A stretch of DNA of 10,026 nt from Alphaproteobacteria bacterium (lineage in GTDB: Bacteria; Pseudomonadota; Alphaproteobacteria; Caulobacterales; Maricaulaceae), in NCBI GenBank assembly GCA_030428405.1, contig JAUIEH010000059.1, positions 1 through 10,026 on the forward strand, written 5' to 3'. Position numbers and translations under genes: made by a program. This document shows positions 1-5,877 of the stretch, in pieces. The notes below the pieces were generated by a model. The model did not search any database. It saw nothing but the letters and a program-made list of their open reading frames with translations, and had not been told where the DNA came from. The stretch's first letter is position 1. Each line of letters starts with the position of its first letter.

Positions 1-317
1 CTCATGCCGCCGCGCAGCGAGAGATTGGCGCGGACATAGTCGATGTCGTCGACCGCCGGCAGCGCGAGAACGATGTTGGTCGCTTCCACGACGCTGACGC
101 GCGCGCCCGGTCCGGCCAGAGCTGCAGCGCGCGCGCCAAGCACCTCGGCCGTTTCCGCCAGCGCAGCGTCATAGCCGTCATCGAAGGGCGACATGGTCAT
201 ACGGTAGACCAGCATGACGGCCGGCTCCGTCTCGACCGGCGCAGCGGCCTTCTGGGCCTGCGCAGGCGCTGCGAGGGCAAGCACGGACAACGCTATGGCG
301 AGGAGATGGGTGCGCAT
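1..317 (-). CDS. Exported protein, 5' part only; possible SecD P1-like domain
   Basis: Reading frame open from an ATG at 317 to the window edge; 105 codons are visible and the 3' end lies outside. The product begins MRTHLLAIALSVLALAAPAQA, a clear Sec signal peptide with a likely cleavage after AQA. The mature part has a predicted alpha/beta pattern (VMLVYRMTM, then a helix ALAETAEVLGARAAAL, then VSVVEATNIVLALPAVDD). That order resembles the small periplasmic P1 fold of SecD, where a helix precedes a strand, then an LPxV-type turn. The likeness is weak and there is no membrane anchor in view. A GGAG Shine-Dalgarno sits 9 nt before the ATG but lies inside a hairpin (see 326-352). It is 62 bp downstream of the NlpD-like gene on the same strand, so it could be the operon's next member. 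In related genomes yajC and secD often lie further along, which makes a SecD-related role possible but unproven. The gene is real with good confidence; the function is not assigned. Confidence 0.7.
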   Translation of the reverse strand, partial: MRTHLLAIALSVLALAAPAQAQKAAAPVETEPAVMLVYRMTMSPFDDGYDAALAETAEVLGARAAALAGPGARVSVVEATNIVLALPAVDDIDYVRANLSLRGGM

Positions 318-325
318 CAACAAAG

Positions 326-352
326 GCTCCGCAATGACCGGGCTTGCGGAGC
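326..352 (-). promoter_or_regulatory. Hairpin burying the ribosome-binding site of the downstream exported-protein gene
   Basis: A perfect 9-bp inverted repeat, GCTCCGCAA (326-334) and TTGCGGAGC (344-352), encloses a 9-nt loop in the gap between the NlpD-like gene and the gene at 1-317. In the minus-strand transcript the 3' arm contains the GGAG that serves as Shine-Dalgarno 9 nt before the ATG. Folding would therefore hide the ribosome-binding site. The arm is followed by CCTTTGTTG, too poor in T for a confident intrinsic terminator. It could be a translational switch, an RNA-processing site or a weak attenuator; the sequence alone does not decide. Confidence 0.4.
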
Positions 353-379
353 TAACGCGGCTTCGCGGCCAAATCGGGG

Positions 380-1483
380 CTAGCCGGAGGCTTCCGGCAG
401 AAGCGTTGAGGGATCGACCGGCCTGCCATTGCGGCGCAGCTCGAAATGGAGCTGCGTCGTCTCAACCGAACCGGTCGAGCCCGCTTCGGCGATTGTCTGG
501 CCGCGCGTGACGGTCGCGTTCTCCGCAACCAGCACAGCGCGGTTATGCGCATAGGCCGAGACCCAACCGTCGGCATGCTGGACGAGGAGCAACTGGCCGT
601 AACCTGCAAGCTCATCGCCGGCATAGACGACGCGGCCGTCTGCGACCGCGCGCACCGGGTCGCCTTCATCAGCGAGGATGTTCAGCCCGTCATTGCGCCG
701 GCCCGCTTCATCGACGCCGAAACCGCGCACGACGCGGCCGCGCAAGGGCCAGTCGAACCCGCCGCTTCCGCCCGCCGCAGCGCGCGCATGGGTCTCAGCG
801 CCCACCTCAGCCGGCGTCTCGGCGGGTGCGGCATGCGCCGTCCAGTCGCGCGCCATCGGCGGCAGGACGATCGACTCACCCGGCGAGACCGTGAACGGCG
901 CATCGATGTCGTTGAGATTGGCGAGCGAACGAAAATGCACCGAATAGCGCCGCGCCACGGAATAGAGCGTATCGCCGTCCTGAATGACGTAGCTGTTCGG
1001 CTCAGGGATCCGCAGCGTCGCGCCGGCCTGGAGCTGAAACGGCGGCTGCAGCTGATTTTCGTCGATCAGCGCGCGCAGGCTGACCATATGCGCTTCGGAG
1101 AGCTGGAACAGCGTGTCGCCCGGCTGCACCGTGATTTCCGTTGGATTGTCCGAATTCACTCCCCCGGTGCCCGGAACGGCCCCATTCTCTTGAGACGGCT
1201 GTGACAGCTCGAGGTCGTTTTCATACCAGGCAAGGTCGGGATCGCTGGCTTCATCTTCAGCGCGCGGCGGCGCGATGCGCGCAGGACCTGAGGCGACGGG
1301 CGCAGCCTCGCTGACGCGATATTCCACCGGCGCGCCCTCTTCGATGACGCCGTCAATGGGCACGCCCCCGTCATGGTCGGCTTGCCGGAACTCAATCGGC
1401 GCCGGCGCCGGCGCCCGCGGCGCGGTGCAGGCGGAAAGCGCCGAGACGGCGCCGAGAACGAGGAAGGTTGCGCGCATAGCCAT
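380..1483 (-). CDS. nlpD: NlpD-like outer-membrane lipoprotein: two LysM domains and a degenerate M23 domain
   Basis: 367 residues. The N-terminus is a lipoprotein signal with lipobox LSAC and lipidated Cys19, then a Pro/Ala/acid-rich linker. LysM repeats lie at about 116-160 (ITVQPGDTLFQL) and 164-208 (YVIQDGDTLYSV) and should bind peptidoglycan. A LytM/M23 domain spans about 243-363. The zinc-binding HxxxD motif of active M23 enzymes is replaced by NDGLN (264-268), and the HxH motif is reduced to QLH (344-346), although a YAHN His (313) remains. As in E. coli NlpD and EnvC, this suggests a non-catalytic activator of cell-wall amidases acting in the periplasm at division. Location downstream of surE matches the usual nlpD neighbourhood; the pcm gene often found between them is absent. 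The start is uncertain: ATG at 1483 or two codons in (1477), and neither has a clear Shine-Dalgarno. Family assignment is firm; the amidase-activator role is inference. Confidence 0.9.
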   Translation of the reverse strand: MAMRATFLVLGAVSALSACTAPRAPAPAPIEFRQADHDGGVPIDGVIEEGAPVEYRVSEAAPVASGPARIAPPRAEDEASDPDLAWYENDLELSQPSQENGAVPGTGGVNSDNPTEITVQPGDTLFQLSEAHMVSLRALIDENQLQPPFQLQAGATLRIPEPNSYVIQDGDTLYSVARRYSVHFRSLANLNDIDAPFTVSPGESIVLPPMARDWTAHAAPAETPAEVGAETHARAAAGGSGGFDWPLRGRVVRGFGVDEAGRRNDGLNILADEGDPVRAVADGRVVYAGDELAGYGQLLLVQHADGWVSAYAHNRAVLVAENATVTRGQTIAEAGSTGSVETTQLHFELRRNGRPVDPSTLLPEASG

Positions 1484-1501
1484 GGGGCCACGCTATCGCT
1501 T

Positions 1502-1529
1502 GATTCCTTGCTTGACCGTAAGCGGAATC
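1502..1529. repeat. Interrupted inverted repeat between surE and the NlpD-like gene
   Basis: GATTCC (1502-1507) pairs with GGAATC (1524-1529), and GCTT (1510-1513) with AAGC (1520-1523), leaving a 2-nt bulge and a 6-nt loop. It occupies much of the 73-bp gap between the surE stop and the NlpD-like start. No T-tract follows on either strand, so it is not a standard terminator. It may be an RNA-processing hairpin or chance. Confidence 0.3.
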
Positions 1530-1556
1530 GGGGCCAGTTCGCGGCGCGCGACGCGG

Positions 1557-2348
1557 CTACGCGCCGGAAACCTCCAGGCCCAGCGCCTCGGCGAGGCGCG
1601 CGCGCGTCGGCTCGTCCGTCAGCTGAAGCTTAATCGGCGTCACCGAGACGTTCATATTGTAGATGGCGTGGAGGTCTTCGCCGGCTTCGGTGTTGGAGAG
1701 CTTGCCCTCAAATCCGATCCAGTAATACGCCCCGCCACGCAGATCCTCGCGCCGCTCGGCGTGCAGGCGCCACTGGTCGCGATGGCCGTGACGGGTGATT
1801 TCAACGCCTTTGACCTCCTCGGGCAGACAGTCCGGGAAGTTGATGTTGAGCACGACGTCTTTCGGCCAGCCGGCCTTGCAGAGCTTGCGCAAGAGGTCCG
1901 GAGCGAGCGCGCGCGCGGTTTCAAAATGCGGTACGTCGCCCTTGCGCCAGCCAAAGGTCTGCGACAGCGCAATCGAGGGTATGCCGAGCTGCATGCCCTG
2001 AAGGGCGGCCGCAATGGTGCCGGAGACGGTGATGTCCTCAGCGAGATTCTGGCCGCGATTGACGCCGGACAGGATCAGGTCGGGCGGATCGTCCATGAGG
2101 TCGTGCACGCCCAAAAACACCGCATCCGACGGCGTGCCGCCAAGCGACCAGCGCCGCTCGCCGAGCTGGCGCACGCGCACGGGGTCGGTCAGCGACATTT
2201 TGCGCGAGGCGCCGGATTGTTCGTGCTGAGGCGCAGCGATCCAGACGTCGTCGGACAATTCGCGCGCGATTTCCTCGAGCACGGCAATGCCCGCCGCTTC
2301 GACGCCGTCGTCGTTGGAGACAAGAATACGCGGATTTTCCGGGATCAT
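1557..2348 (-). CDS. surE: 5'/3'-nucleotidase SurE
   Basis: 263 residues, the usual SurE length. SurE is a cytoplasmic metal-dependent phosphatase that removes phosphate from nucleoside monophosphates (and in some species short polyphosphate), linked to stationary-phase and stress survival. The family's metal ligands are all present: the Asp pair of SNDDG (D13, D14), Ser45 of QSGAS and Asn97 of SGVNRG. The GTPSDAVFLG and DITVSGTIAAAL segments are also typical. The ATG at 2348 overlaps the serS stop in an ATGA arrangement and has a GAGG Shine-Dalgarno 7 nt upstream, inside the end of serS. This implies translational coupling with serS. Nothing in the sequence looks broken. Assignment is firm. 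Confidence 0.97.
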   Translation of the reverse strand: MIPENPRILVSNDDGVEAAGIAVLEEIARELSDDVWIAAPQHEQSGASRKMSLTDPVRVRQLGERRWSLGGTPSDAVFLGVHDLMDDPPDLILSGVNRGQNLAEDITVSGTIAAALQGMQLGIPSIALSQTFGWRKGDVPHFETARALAPDLLRKLCKAGWPKDVVLNINFPDCLPEEVKGVEITRHGHRDQWRLHAERREDLRGGAYYWIGFEGKLSNTEAGEDLHAIYNMNVSVTPIKLQLTDEPTRARLAEALGLEVSGA

Positions 2349-3754
2349 GACGCAGCCTCGATTTTTTCCATGCCGCCCATATAGGGCTGAAGCGCTGCGG
2401 GGATCGTCACCGAGCCGTCTTCATTCTGATAATTCTCCAGAACGGCGACGAGCGCGCGACCGACCGCGACGCCCGAGCCGTTCAGCGTATGGACGAATTC
2501 AGGCTTTTTCTCGCCCGCGCGCCGAAAGCGCGCATTCATCCGCCGCGCCTGGAAATCCCCGCAATTCGAGCACGAGGAAATCTCGCGATATGTGTCCTGG
2601 CTCGGCAGCCAGACCTCAAGGTCATAGGTCTTGCGCGCAGCAAAGCCTAAGTCGCCGGTGCAGAGCTCGACCACGCGATAGGGCAGTTCAAGGCGCTTGA
2701 GCACTTCCTCCGCACACGCCGTCATGCGTTCGTGTTCGTCTTCGGATTGTTCCGGCGCGGTGATGGAGACGAGCTCCACCTTGATGAATTGATGCATCCG
2801 GATCATGCCGCGCGTGTCACGCCCGGCCGAGCCGGCTTCTGCGCGAAAGCTCGGCGTCTGGGCCGCCATCCGCAGAGGGAAGGCGCCATCGTCGAGGATT
2901 TCCTCACGGACGATGTTGGTGAGGGAGACCTCGGCGGTGGGGATGAGGAATAGTTTTCCTTGTCTAGCTGCTCGCAGTTGCGATTCGATGACCATCTCAC
3001 TGAACCAATGAAGGTCTCCTGAGCGGTTGTAGATTTGTTCGTAAACTTTTTCGATATCCGATTTGAAACTCACTCGGTCGAAGTGATCCGTGCCGAACAA
3101 GTCCTCTTCGAATTTCGGCAACTGCCCCGTGCCGAACAGCGCAGCGTCGCGCACCAGAAAAGGCGGCGCGGTTTCCTGATAGCCATGCTCCGTGGTCTGC
3201 AAATCCAGCATGAAAGCGCCGAGCGCGCGTTCCAGCCGGGCCAGCGCGCCCTTGAGCACCACAAAGCGCGCGCCCGACATTTTCGCCGCCGCCTCAAAAT
3301 CCATCAGGCCGAGACCCTCGCCGATCGCGACATGGTCCTTGGCTTCAAAGTCGAGCTTTGTCGGTTCGCCCCATACGCGCTTCTCGACATTCTCGCTTTC
3401 ATCGGCGCCGTCGGGAACGCTTTCAGCCGGCAGATTGGGAATGCCGGCGAGCAACGCATCGAGTTGGCCTTTCGCTGTGTCTTCGGCTGCGCCCTGGCTC
3501 TCCATCACCTCTTTCAGGCGCGAGACTTCTGCGCGCAGACGCTCGAACTCGGCCTCATCGCCGGCAGCCTTCGCCTTGCCGATCGCCTTCGACGCCGTAT
3601 TGCGCGCGGTCTCGGCCTCCTGCTTGGCTGTGACGGCGGCGCGTAATTTCTCGTCCAGCGCGAGGATTTCGGCGGATTGCGGCTCAAGCCCGCGCCGGCG
3701 CAACCCCGCGTCAAAGCCCTCCGGGTCGTTCCGGATCGCGCGAATGTCATGCAT
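2345..3754 (-). CDS. serS: Seryl-tRNA synthetase with an insertion in the catalytic domain
   Basis: 469 residues. It attaches serine to tRNA-Ser (and to tRNA-Sec where present) in the cytoplasm. The N-terminal antiparallel coiled-coil arm that grips the tRNA long variable arm covers about residues 28-100. The class II catalytic core follows: TAE serine-binding motif (273-275), motif 2 (FRAEAGSAGRDTRG, 303-316), the TYREISSCSNCGDFQARR stretch (388-405), and motif 3 (NGSGVAVGRALVAVLE, 425-440). Bacterial SerRS is usually about 425-430 residues; the excess comes from a segment at about 221-268 described separately. The chosen start is ATG at 3754 (MHDIRAIRND), the normal SerRS N-terminus, with an AAGG Shine-Dalgarno 9 nt upstream; the frame stays open further upstream but only by overlapping tatC. 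It lies 67 bp after tatC and overlaps surE by 4 nt. Identity is certain; the effect of the insertion is unknown. Confidence 0.97.
   Translation of the reverse strand: MHDIRAIRNDPEGFDAGLRRRGLEPQSAEILALDEKLRAAVTAKQEAETARNTASKAIGKAKAAGDEAEFERLRAEVSRLKEVMESQGAAEDTAKGQLDALLAGIPNLPAESVPDGADESENVEKRVWGEPTKLDFEAKDHVAIGEGLGLMDFEAAAKMSGARFVVLKGALARLERALGAFMLDLQTTEHGYQETAPPFLVRDAALFGTGQLPKFEEDLFGTDHFDRVSFKSDIEKVYEQIYNRSGDLHWFSEMVIESQLRAARQGKLFLIPTAEVSLTNIVREEILDDGAFPLRMAAQTPSFRAEAGSAGRDTRGMIRMHQFIKVELVSITAPEQSEDEHERMTACAEEVLKRLELPYRVVELCTGDLGFAARKTYDLEVWLPSQDTYREISSCSNCGDFQARRMNARFRRAGEKKPEFVHTLNGSGVAVGRALVAVLENYQNEDGSVTIPAALQPYMGGMEKIEAAS
2951..3094 (-). other. AT-rich in-frame insertion within serS (about residues 221-268)
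   Basis: Between the conserved LPKFEEDLF and LIPTAEV blocks the protein has about 48 residues (GTDHFDRVSF to QGKLF). The same place in E. coli SerRS has about 15 residues, and many homologues fewer. By hand count, 2951-3070 holds 51 G+C in 120 bases, while 2821-2940 holds 83 and 3101-3220 holds 74. The segment uses codons such as TTT, AAA and TTC-AAA pairs that are uncommon in the rest of the gene. It is in frame, contains no stop, and is predicted helical with a Lys/Glu/Arg mix. It has no intein motifs and no strong palindrome. It sits beside the active site entrance, so it may be a surface loop domain; the origin is unknown. Confidence 0.7.
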
Positions 3755-3756
3755 GG

Positions 3757-3770
3757 GAGAAGACCTTCTC
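3757..3770. repeat. Short palindrome over the serS ribosome-binding site
   Basis: GAGAAG-AC-CTTCTC is a 6-bp perfect inverted repeat with a 2-nt centre, starting 2 nt upstream of the serS ATG and covering its AAGG Shine-Dalgarno. A 2-nt centre cannot form a normal RNA hairpin without opening the inner pairs, so a protein-bound DNA operator would fit better. It may simply be chance. Confidence 0.25.
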
Positions 3771-3821
3771 AGACAAGGCGAGCCTGATAGCGCGCCCTGC
3801 GCCTGCCCGTCACCCCCGCGC

Positions 3822-5096
3822 CTACTCCGCCGCGGCCTCGGCGGCTTCGGCTTCGGCGCGGCGTTCGACCGTGCGCACGGACCAGATGGAGGCTTCGTAG
3901 AGCAGCATGATCGCGATGCCGAGGCCAATCTGGGAGAGCGGGTCGGGCGGCGTGGCGAAGGCGGCGAAGGCGAAAATGCCGACGATTGCGTATTTGCGGC
4001 CCGAGCGGAGCTGCTCGGCGGTGACGAGCCCGGCCCGGCCCATCAGGGTCAAGACCACCGGCAGCTGAAACGAAAAGCCGAAGGCGAGAATGAGCGTCGT
4101 CACCAGCGCGAGATAATCCGACACGCGCGGCAAGAGCTCGATCGCAGCGCCGGCGCCGGCGGTCTGTTCCTGACCGAGCGCGAAGCGCATCACGAAGGGC
4201 AGAATGAAATAGTAGACCAGCGCCGCGCCCATCGCGAACAGGGTCGGCGCAGCCGCCATGAACGGCAGAAAGGCCCGGCGTTCGTTCTTGTAGAGCCCCG
4301 GCGCGACAAAGGCGTAGACCTGATAAGCCAGAAACGGAAACGCCAATATGATGCCGCCAAAGAGCGCCAGCCGGAGCTTCACGAAGAAGAACTCCAAAGG
4401 CGCCGTGAAGATCAGGCGCAGCTCTTCTTCCGTCAGTCCCTGAGGCCGCGCCTCATCGGGCAGGAGCGGCGCGATCAGCGCCTGGCCCGATCCGCGCACC
4501 TGACCGGAGAGCTCGCCGTCCGCGTTGCGCGCGAAATCGCCCTCGCCGAGCCCCCCTTGCGCGGCGAGTTCAGCAAAGGTCAGCGCATCCACGCGCGCAG
4601 CGCGCAGCGCGCTGGTGTTGACGATGAGCAGGTCGTCATCGCCGGCGATGGTGAGAATGACAGGATTGTTGGGCGCGGCCGCATCAAGCTCGGCGCGCGT
4701 CGGCGGTGCGGCTTCCTCGCCCCAATCGGCGGTCTGCACGTTCGCGACGAAAATCGTTTCAGCCTCGCCCGTCTGCGCCGCGCGCCGCGCGATCTGCAGC
4801 AGCAATTGGTCGCGCGAGGCGGCGCGGCTGGGATCGACGAGATGGCGCGCCTCGCGCGCATCGCGATTGAGCGCGACCTGGCGCGCGGCGTCCTCGAACG
4901 GGCCAAGCAGGAAATTATAGATCGGCGCAGCAAAGACGAAGCAGATCAAAAAGCCGACAGACACCGCGCCCAACGCCCAGATCAGGCGCGAGCGCAGCTC
5001 GGTCAGATGATCGAGCAAAGGCGCGCGGCTCGCCTCGACCTCATCGGCCTCGGCGTCCGAGCCAAGGGCCGGCGGTTTGGAGGTTTTATCGCTCAT
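3822..5096 (-). CDS. tatC: Twin-arginine translocase subunit TatC with an enlarged first periplasmic loop
   Basis: 424 residues, against about 250-300 for usual TatC. TatC is the inner-membrane receptor that, with TatB, recognises twin-arginine signal peptides of folded proteins and recruits TatA. The N-terminal cytoplasmic motif HLTELRSR (30-37), TM1 (about 38-57), the FLAYQVYAFVAPGLYKNERR block (255-274, conserved Glu272), and TM3 to TM6 (about 279-300, 327-350, 367-383, 389-408) are all present. The position of the conserved TM4 Glu (E170 in E. coli) is Gln344 in FGFSFQLPV. The excess length lies between TM1 and TM2 (about 68-226), in the P1 loop. The C-tail is Ala/Glu-rich. The start is ATG at 5096, 10 nt after the tatB stop, with only a weak Shine-Dalgarno, which suggests coupling to tatB. 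Identity is firm; the loop's role is unknown. Confidence 0.96.
   Translation of the reverse strand: MSDKTSKPPALGSDAEADEVEASRAPLLDHLTELRSRLIWALGAVSVGFLICFVFAAPIYNFLLGPFEDAARQVALNRDAREARHLVDPSRAASRDQLLLQIARRAAQTGEAETIFVANVQTADWGEEAAPPTRAELDAAAPNNPVILTIAGDDDLLIVNTSALRAARVDALTFAELAAQGGLGEGDFARNADGELSGQVRGSGQALIAPLLPDEARPQGLTEEELRLIFTAPLEFFFVKLRLALFGGIILAFPFLAYQVYAFVAPGLYKNERRAFLPFMAAAPTLFAMGAALVYYFILPFVMRFALGQEQTAGAGAAIELLPRVSDYLALVTTLILAFGFSFQLPVVLTLMGRAGLVTAEQLRSGRKYAIVGIFAFAAFATPPDPLSQIGLGIAIMLLYEASIWSVRTVERRAEAEAAEAAAE
4419..4895 (-). other. Extra domain in the TatC P1 periplasmic loop (about residues 68-226)
   Basis: Canonical TatC has only a few tens of residues between TM1 and TM2. Here TM1 (ending near FAAPIYNFLLGPF) and the pre-TM2 segment IFTAPLEFFFVKLRL are separated by about 150 extra residues. 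They include helical stretches (RDQLLLQIARRAAQ, ALTFAELAAQ) and a beta-like segment (NPVILTIAGDDDLLIVN). It is acidic, has no Cys and no hydrophobic membrane segment, and should lie in the periplasm. Base composition matches the neighbouring TatC DNA, so there is no sign of recent import. I do not recognise the fold. Confidence 0.75.
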
Positions 5097-5106
5097 CGCG
5101 CCCGGC

Positions 5107-5487
5107 TCAGCCCTGCTCGGGCTTGGCCGCCGGCGCCGGCGGAGCGTCAGCCGAGGTCTTTGGCTCAGCCTTCGGCGCAGGCTCAGCGTCGGGCTTTGCG
5201 GCGGGCTTGGTCGACATCATCTCGCGCTTGGCGTCCTCGAACGGGCGCTTGAACTCGTTGACCGGGTTGAGCCGCTTCAGCTCATTAATTTCGCGGCGCA
5301 GCTCGTCGAGTTCCGCCTCGCGCCCGATTTCATCGAAGCTGCGCTGAAACTCGCGCGCCATTTCGCGCGCTTTGCCCGCCGCCTTGCCGAGCTGTCGCGT
5401 CAGCTTGGGCAGGTCGCGCGGCCCCACCACGATCAGCGCGACCGCGGCCAGAATGAAGAATTCAGCAAAGCCGAACTGAGGCAGCAT
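5107..5487 (-). CDS. tatB: Twin-arginine translocase subunit TatB
   Basis: 126 residues. TatB forms the signal-peptide receptor complex with TatC in the inner membrane. The start MLPQFGFAEFFILAAVALIV holds the single N-terminal membrane helix with the conserved polar Glu (E9). A GP hinge (G22-P23, VGPRDLPKLTRQLG) leads into an amphipathic helix at about 26-75 that continues as a charged cytoplasmic helix (EAELDELRREINELKRL). The rest is a disordered Pro/Ala/Lys tail. The Glu at this position and the GPxxLP hinge separate it from TatA. Its ATG at 5487 is 6 nt after the tatA stop, and its stop is 10 nt before tatC, so the three are one transcription unit. Confidence 0.95.
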   Translation of the reverse strand: MLPQFGFAEFFILAAVALIVVGPRDLPKLTRQLGKAAGKAREMAREFQRSFDEIGREAELDELRREINELKRLNPVNEFKRPFEDAKREMMSTKPAAKPDAEPAPKAEPKTSADAPPAPAAKPEQG

Positions 5488-5493
5488 GGCGCG

Positions 5494-5778
5494 TCACCCG
5501 CCGCGGCGGTCGCTCTCGCTGGCCGAAGGTTCAGGCTCGGGCGTGACGTCGACGGGCTCGGACTCGGACGCGGAAGTGTTCTCAATCGCCCGCGGCGAGG
5601 TGGTTTCGCCTGAGGACGCCTCCTCCGTGCTGTCCTCTTCGCCTTCCTTGAGGCCTTGCCGGAAGCTCGTAATGCCGCGCGCCAGATCGCCCATGATGTT
5701 GGCGATGCGGCCTCTGCCGCCGAATAAAAGCAGCGCCAGTACGAGAACGATCAGAATCTGCCAAATGCCGGGAGTCAA
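5494..5778 (-). CDS. tatA: Twin-arginine translocase pore subunit TatA (TTG start)
   Basis: 94 residues. TatA oligomerises in the inner membrane to pass folded twin-arginine substrates. The N-terminus MTPGIWQILIVLVLALLLFG is the short TatA membrane helix; FGGRGRIANIMGDLARGITSFRQGL (19-43) is the hinge plus amphipathic helix. The tail (44-94) is a Ser/Glu/Pro-rich acidic disordered region. The start codon is TTG at 5776-5778. It is chosen because no in-frame ATG fits, the TatA N-terminal pattern begins here, and GGAGGG lies 7 nt upstream. tatA is 87 bp downstream of the LytTR gene on the same strand, so transcripts from that gene could run into tatABC; the gap could also hold its own promoter, but I see no clear one. 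Confidence 0.93.
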   Translation of the reverse strand: MTPGIWQILIVLVLALLLFGGRGRIANIMGDLARGITSFRQGLKEGEEDSTEEASSGETTSPRAIENTSASESEPVDVTPEPEPSASESDRRGG

Positions 5779-5785
5779 ATCGCTT

Positions 5786-5791
5786 CCCTCC
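5786..5791 (-). promoter_or_regulatory. Strong Shine-Dalgarno that fixes the TTG start of tatA
   Basis: On the minus strand GGAGGG is followed by AAGCGAT and then TTG. This is the best ribosome-binding site seen in the window and it supports the TTG at 5778. It partly overlaps a small palindrome, CCGCT-G-AGCGG (5790-5800). Confidence 0.6.
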
Positions 5792-5854
5792 GCTGAGCGG
5801 GACCCACGCCCGCAACGCTCTCAGAGGTAACGAGTGCTAGCCCCGCGCGCAATG

Positions 5855-5877
5855 GATGAGGCCTGTCAGCGCTCATC
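5855..5877. repeat. Hairpin straddling the stop codon of the LytTR gene
   Basis: GATGAGGC (5855-5862) pairs with GCGCTCATC (5869-5877) with one bulged base and a 6-nt loop that contains the TGA stop of the LytTR gene. No T-tract follows in the minus-strand direction, so it is at best an atypical terminator or an RNA-processing site between this gene and tatA. Confidence 0.3.

Noticed and set aside
446..1204. Plus-strand open frame opposite the NlpD-like gene
   Set aside because: Antisense shadow; composition is not protein-like, and the minus frame has lipobox, LysM and M23 features.
1502..1529. Intrinsic terminator after surE
   Set aside because: The stem is interrupted and no T-run follows on the minus strand.
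1275..2384. Plus-strand open frame opposite surE
   Set aside because: Antisense to a complete SurE with all metal ligands; no domain recognised.
2951..3094. Mini-intein or intron in serS
   Set aside because: Too short (about 48 residues), with no splice-junction Cys/Ser...His-Asn pattern, and no stop or frameshift. A plain in-frame insertion fits better.
3755..3928. N-terminal extension of SerRS by 58 residues
   Set aside because: It would overlap the tatC end and adds a non-homologous Arg/Pro/Ser-rich stretch. MHDIRAIRND is the standard SerRS start.
4419..4895. TatC insertion as a fusion or assembly artefact
   Set aside because: The frame is continuous, composition is uniform, and flanking TatC motifs are intact on both sides.
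3192..5252. Very long plus-strand open frame opposite serS, tatC and tatB
   Set aside because: It lies antisense to three firm genes, has an Arg/Ala-rich, low-complexity translation and crosses gene boundaries. It is a by-product of high GC.
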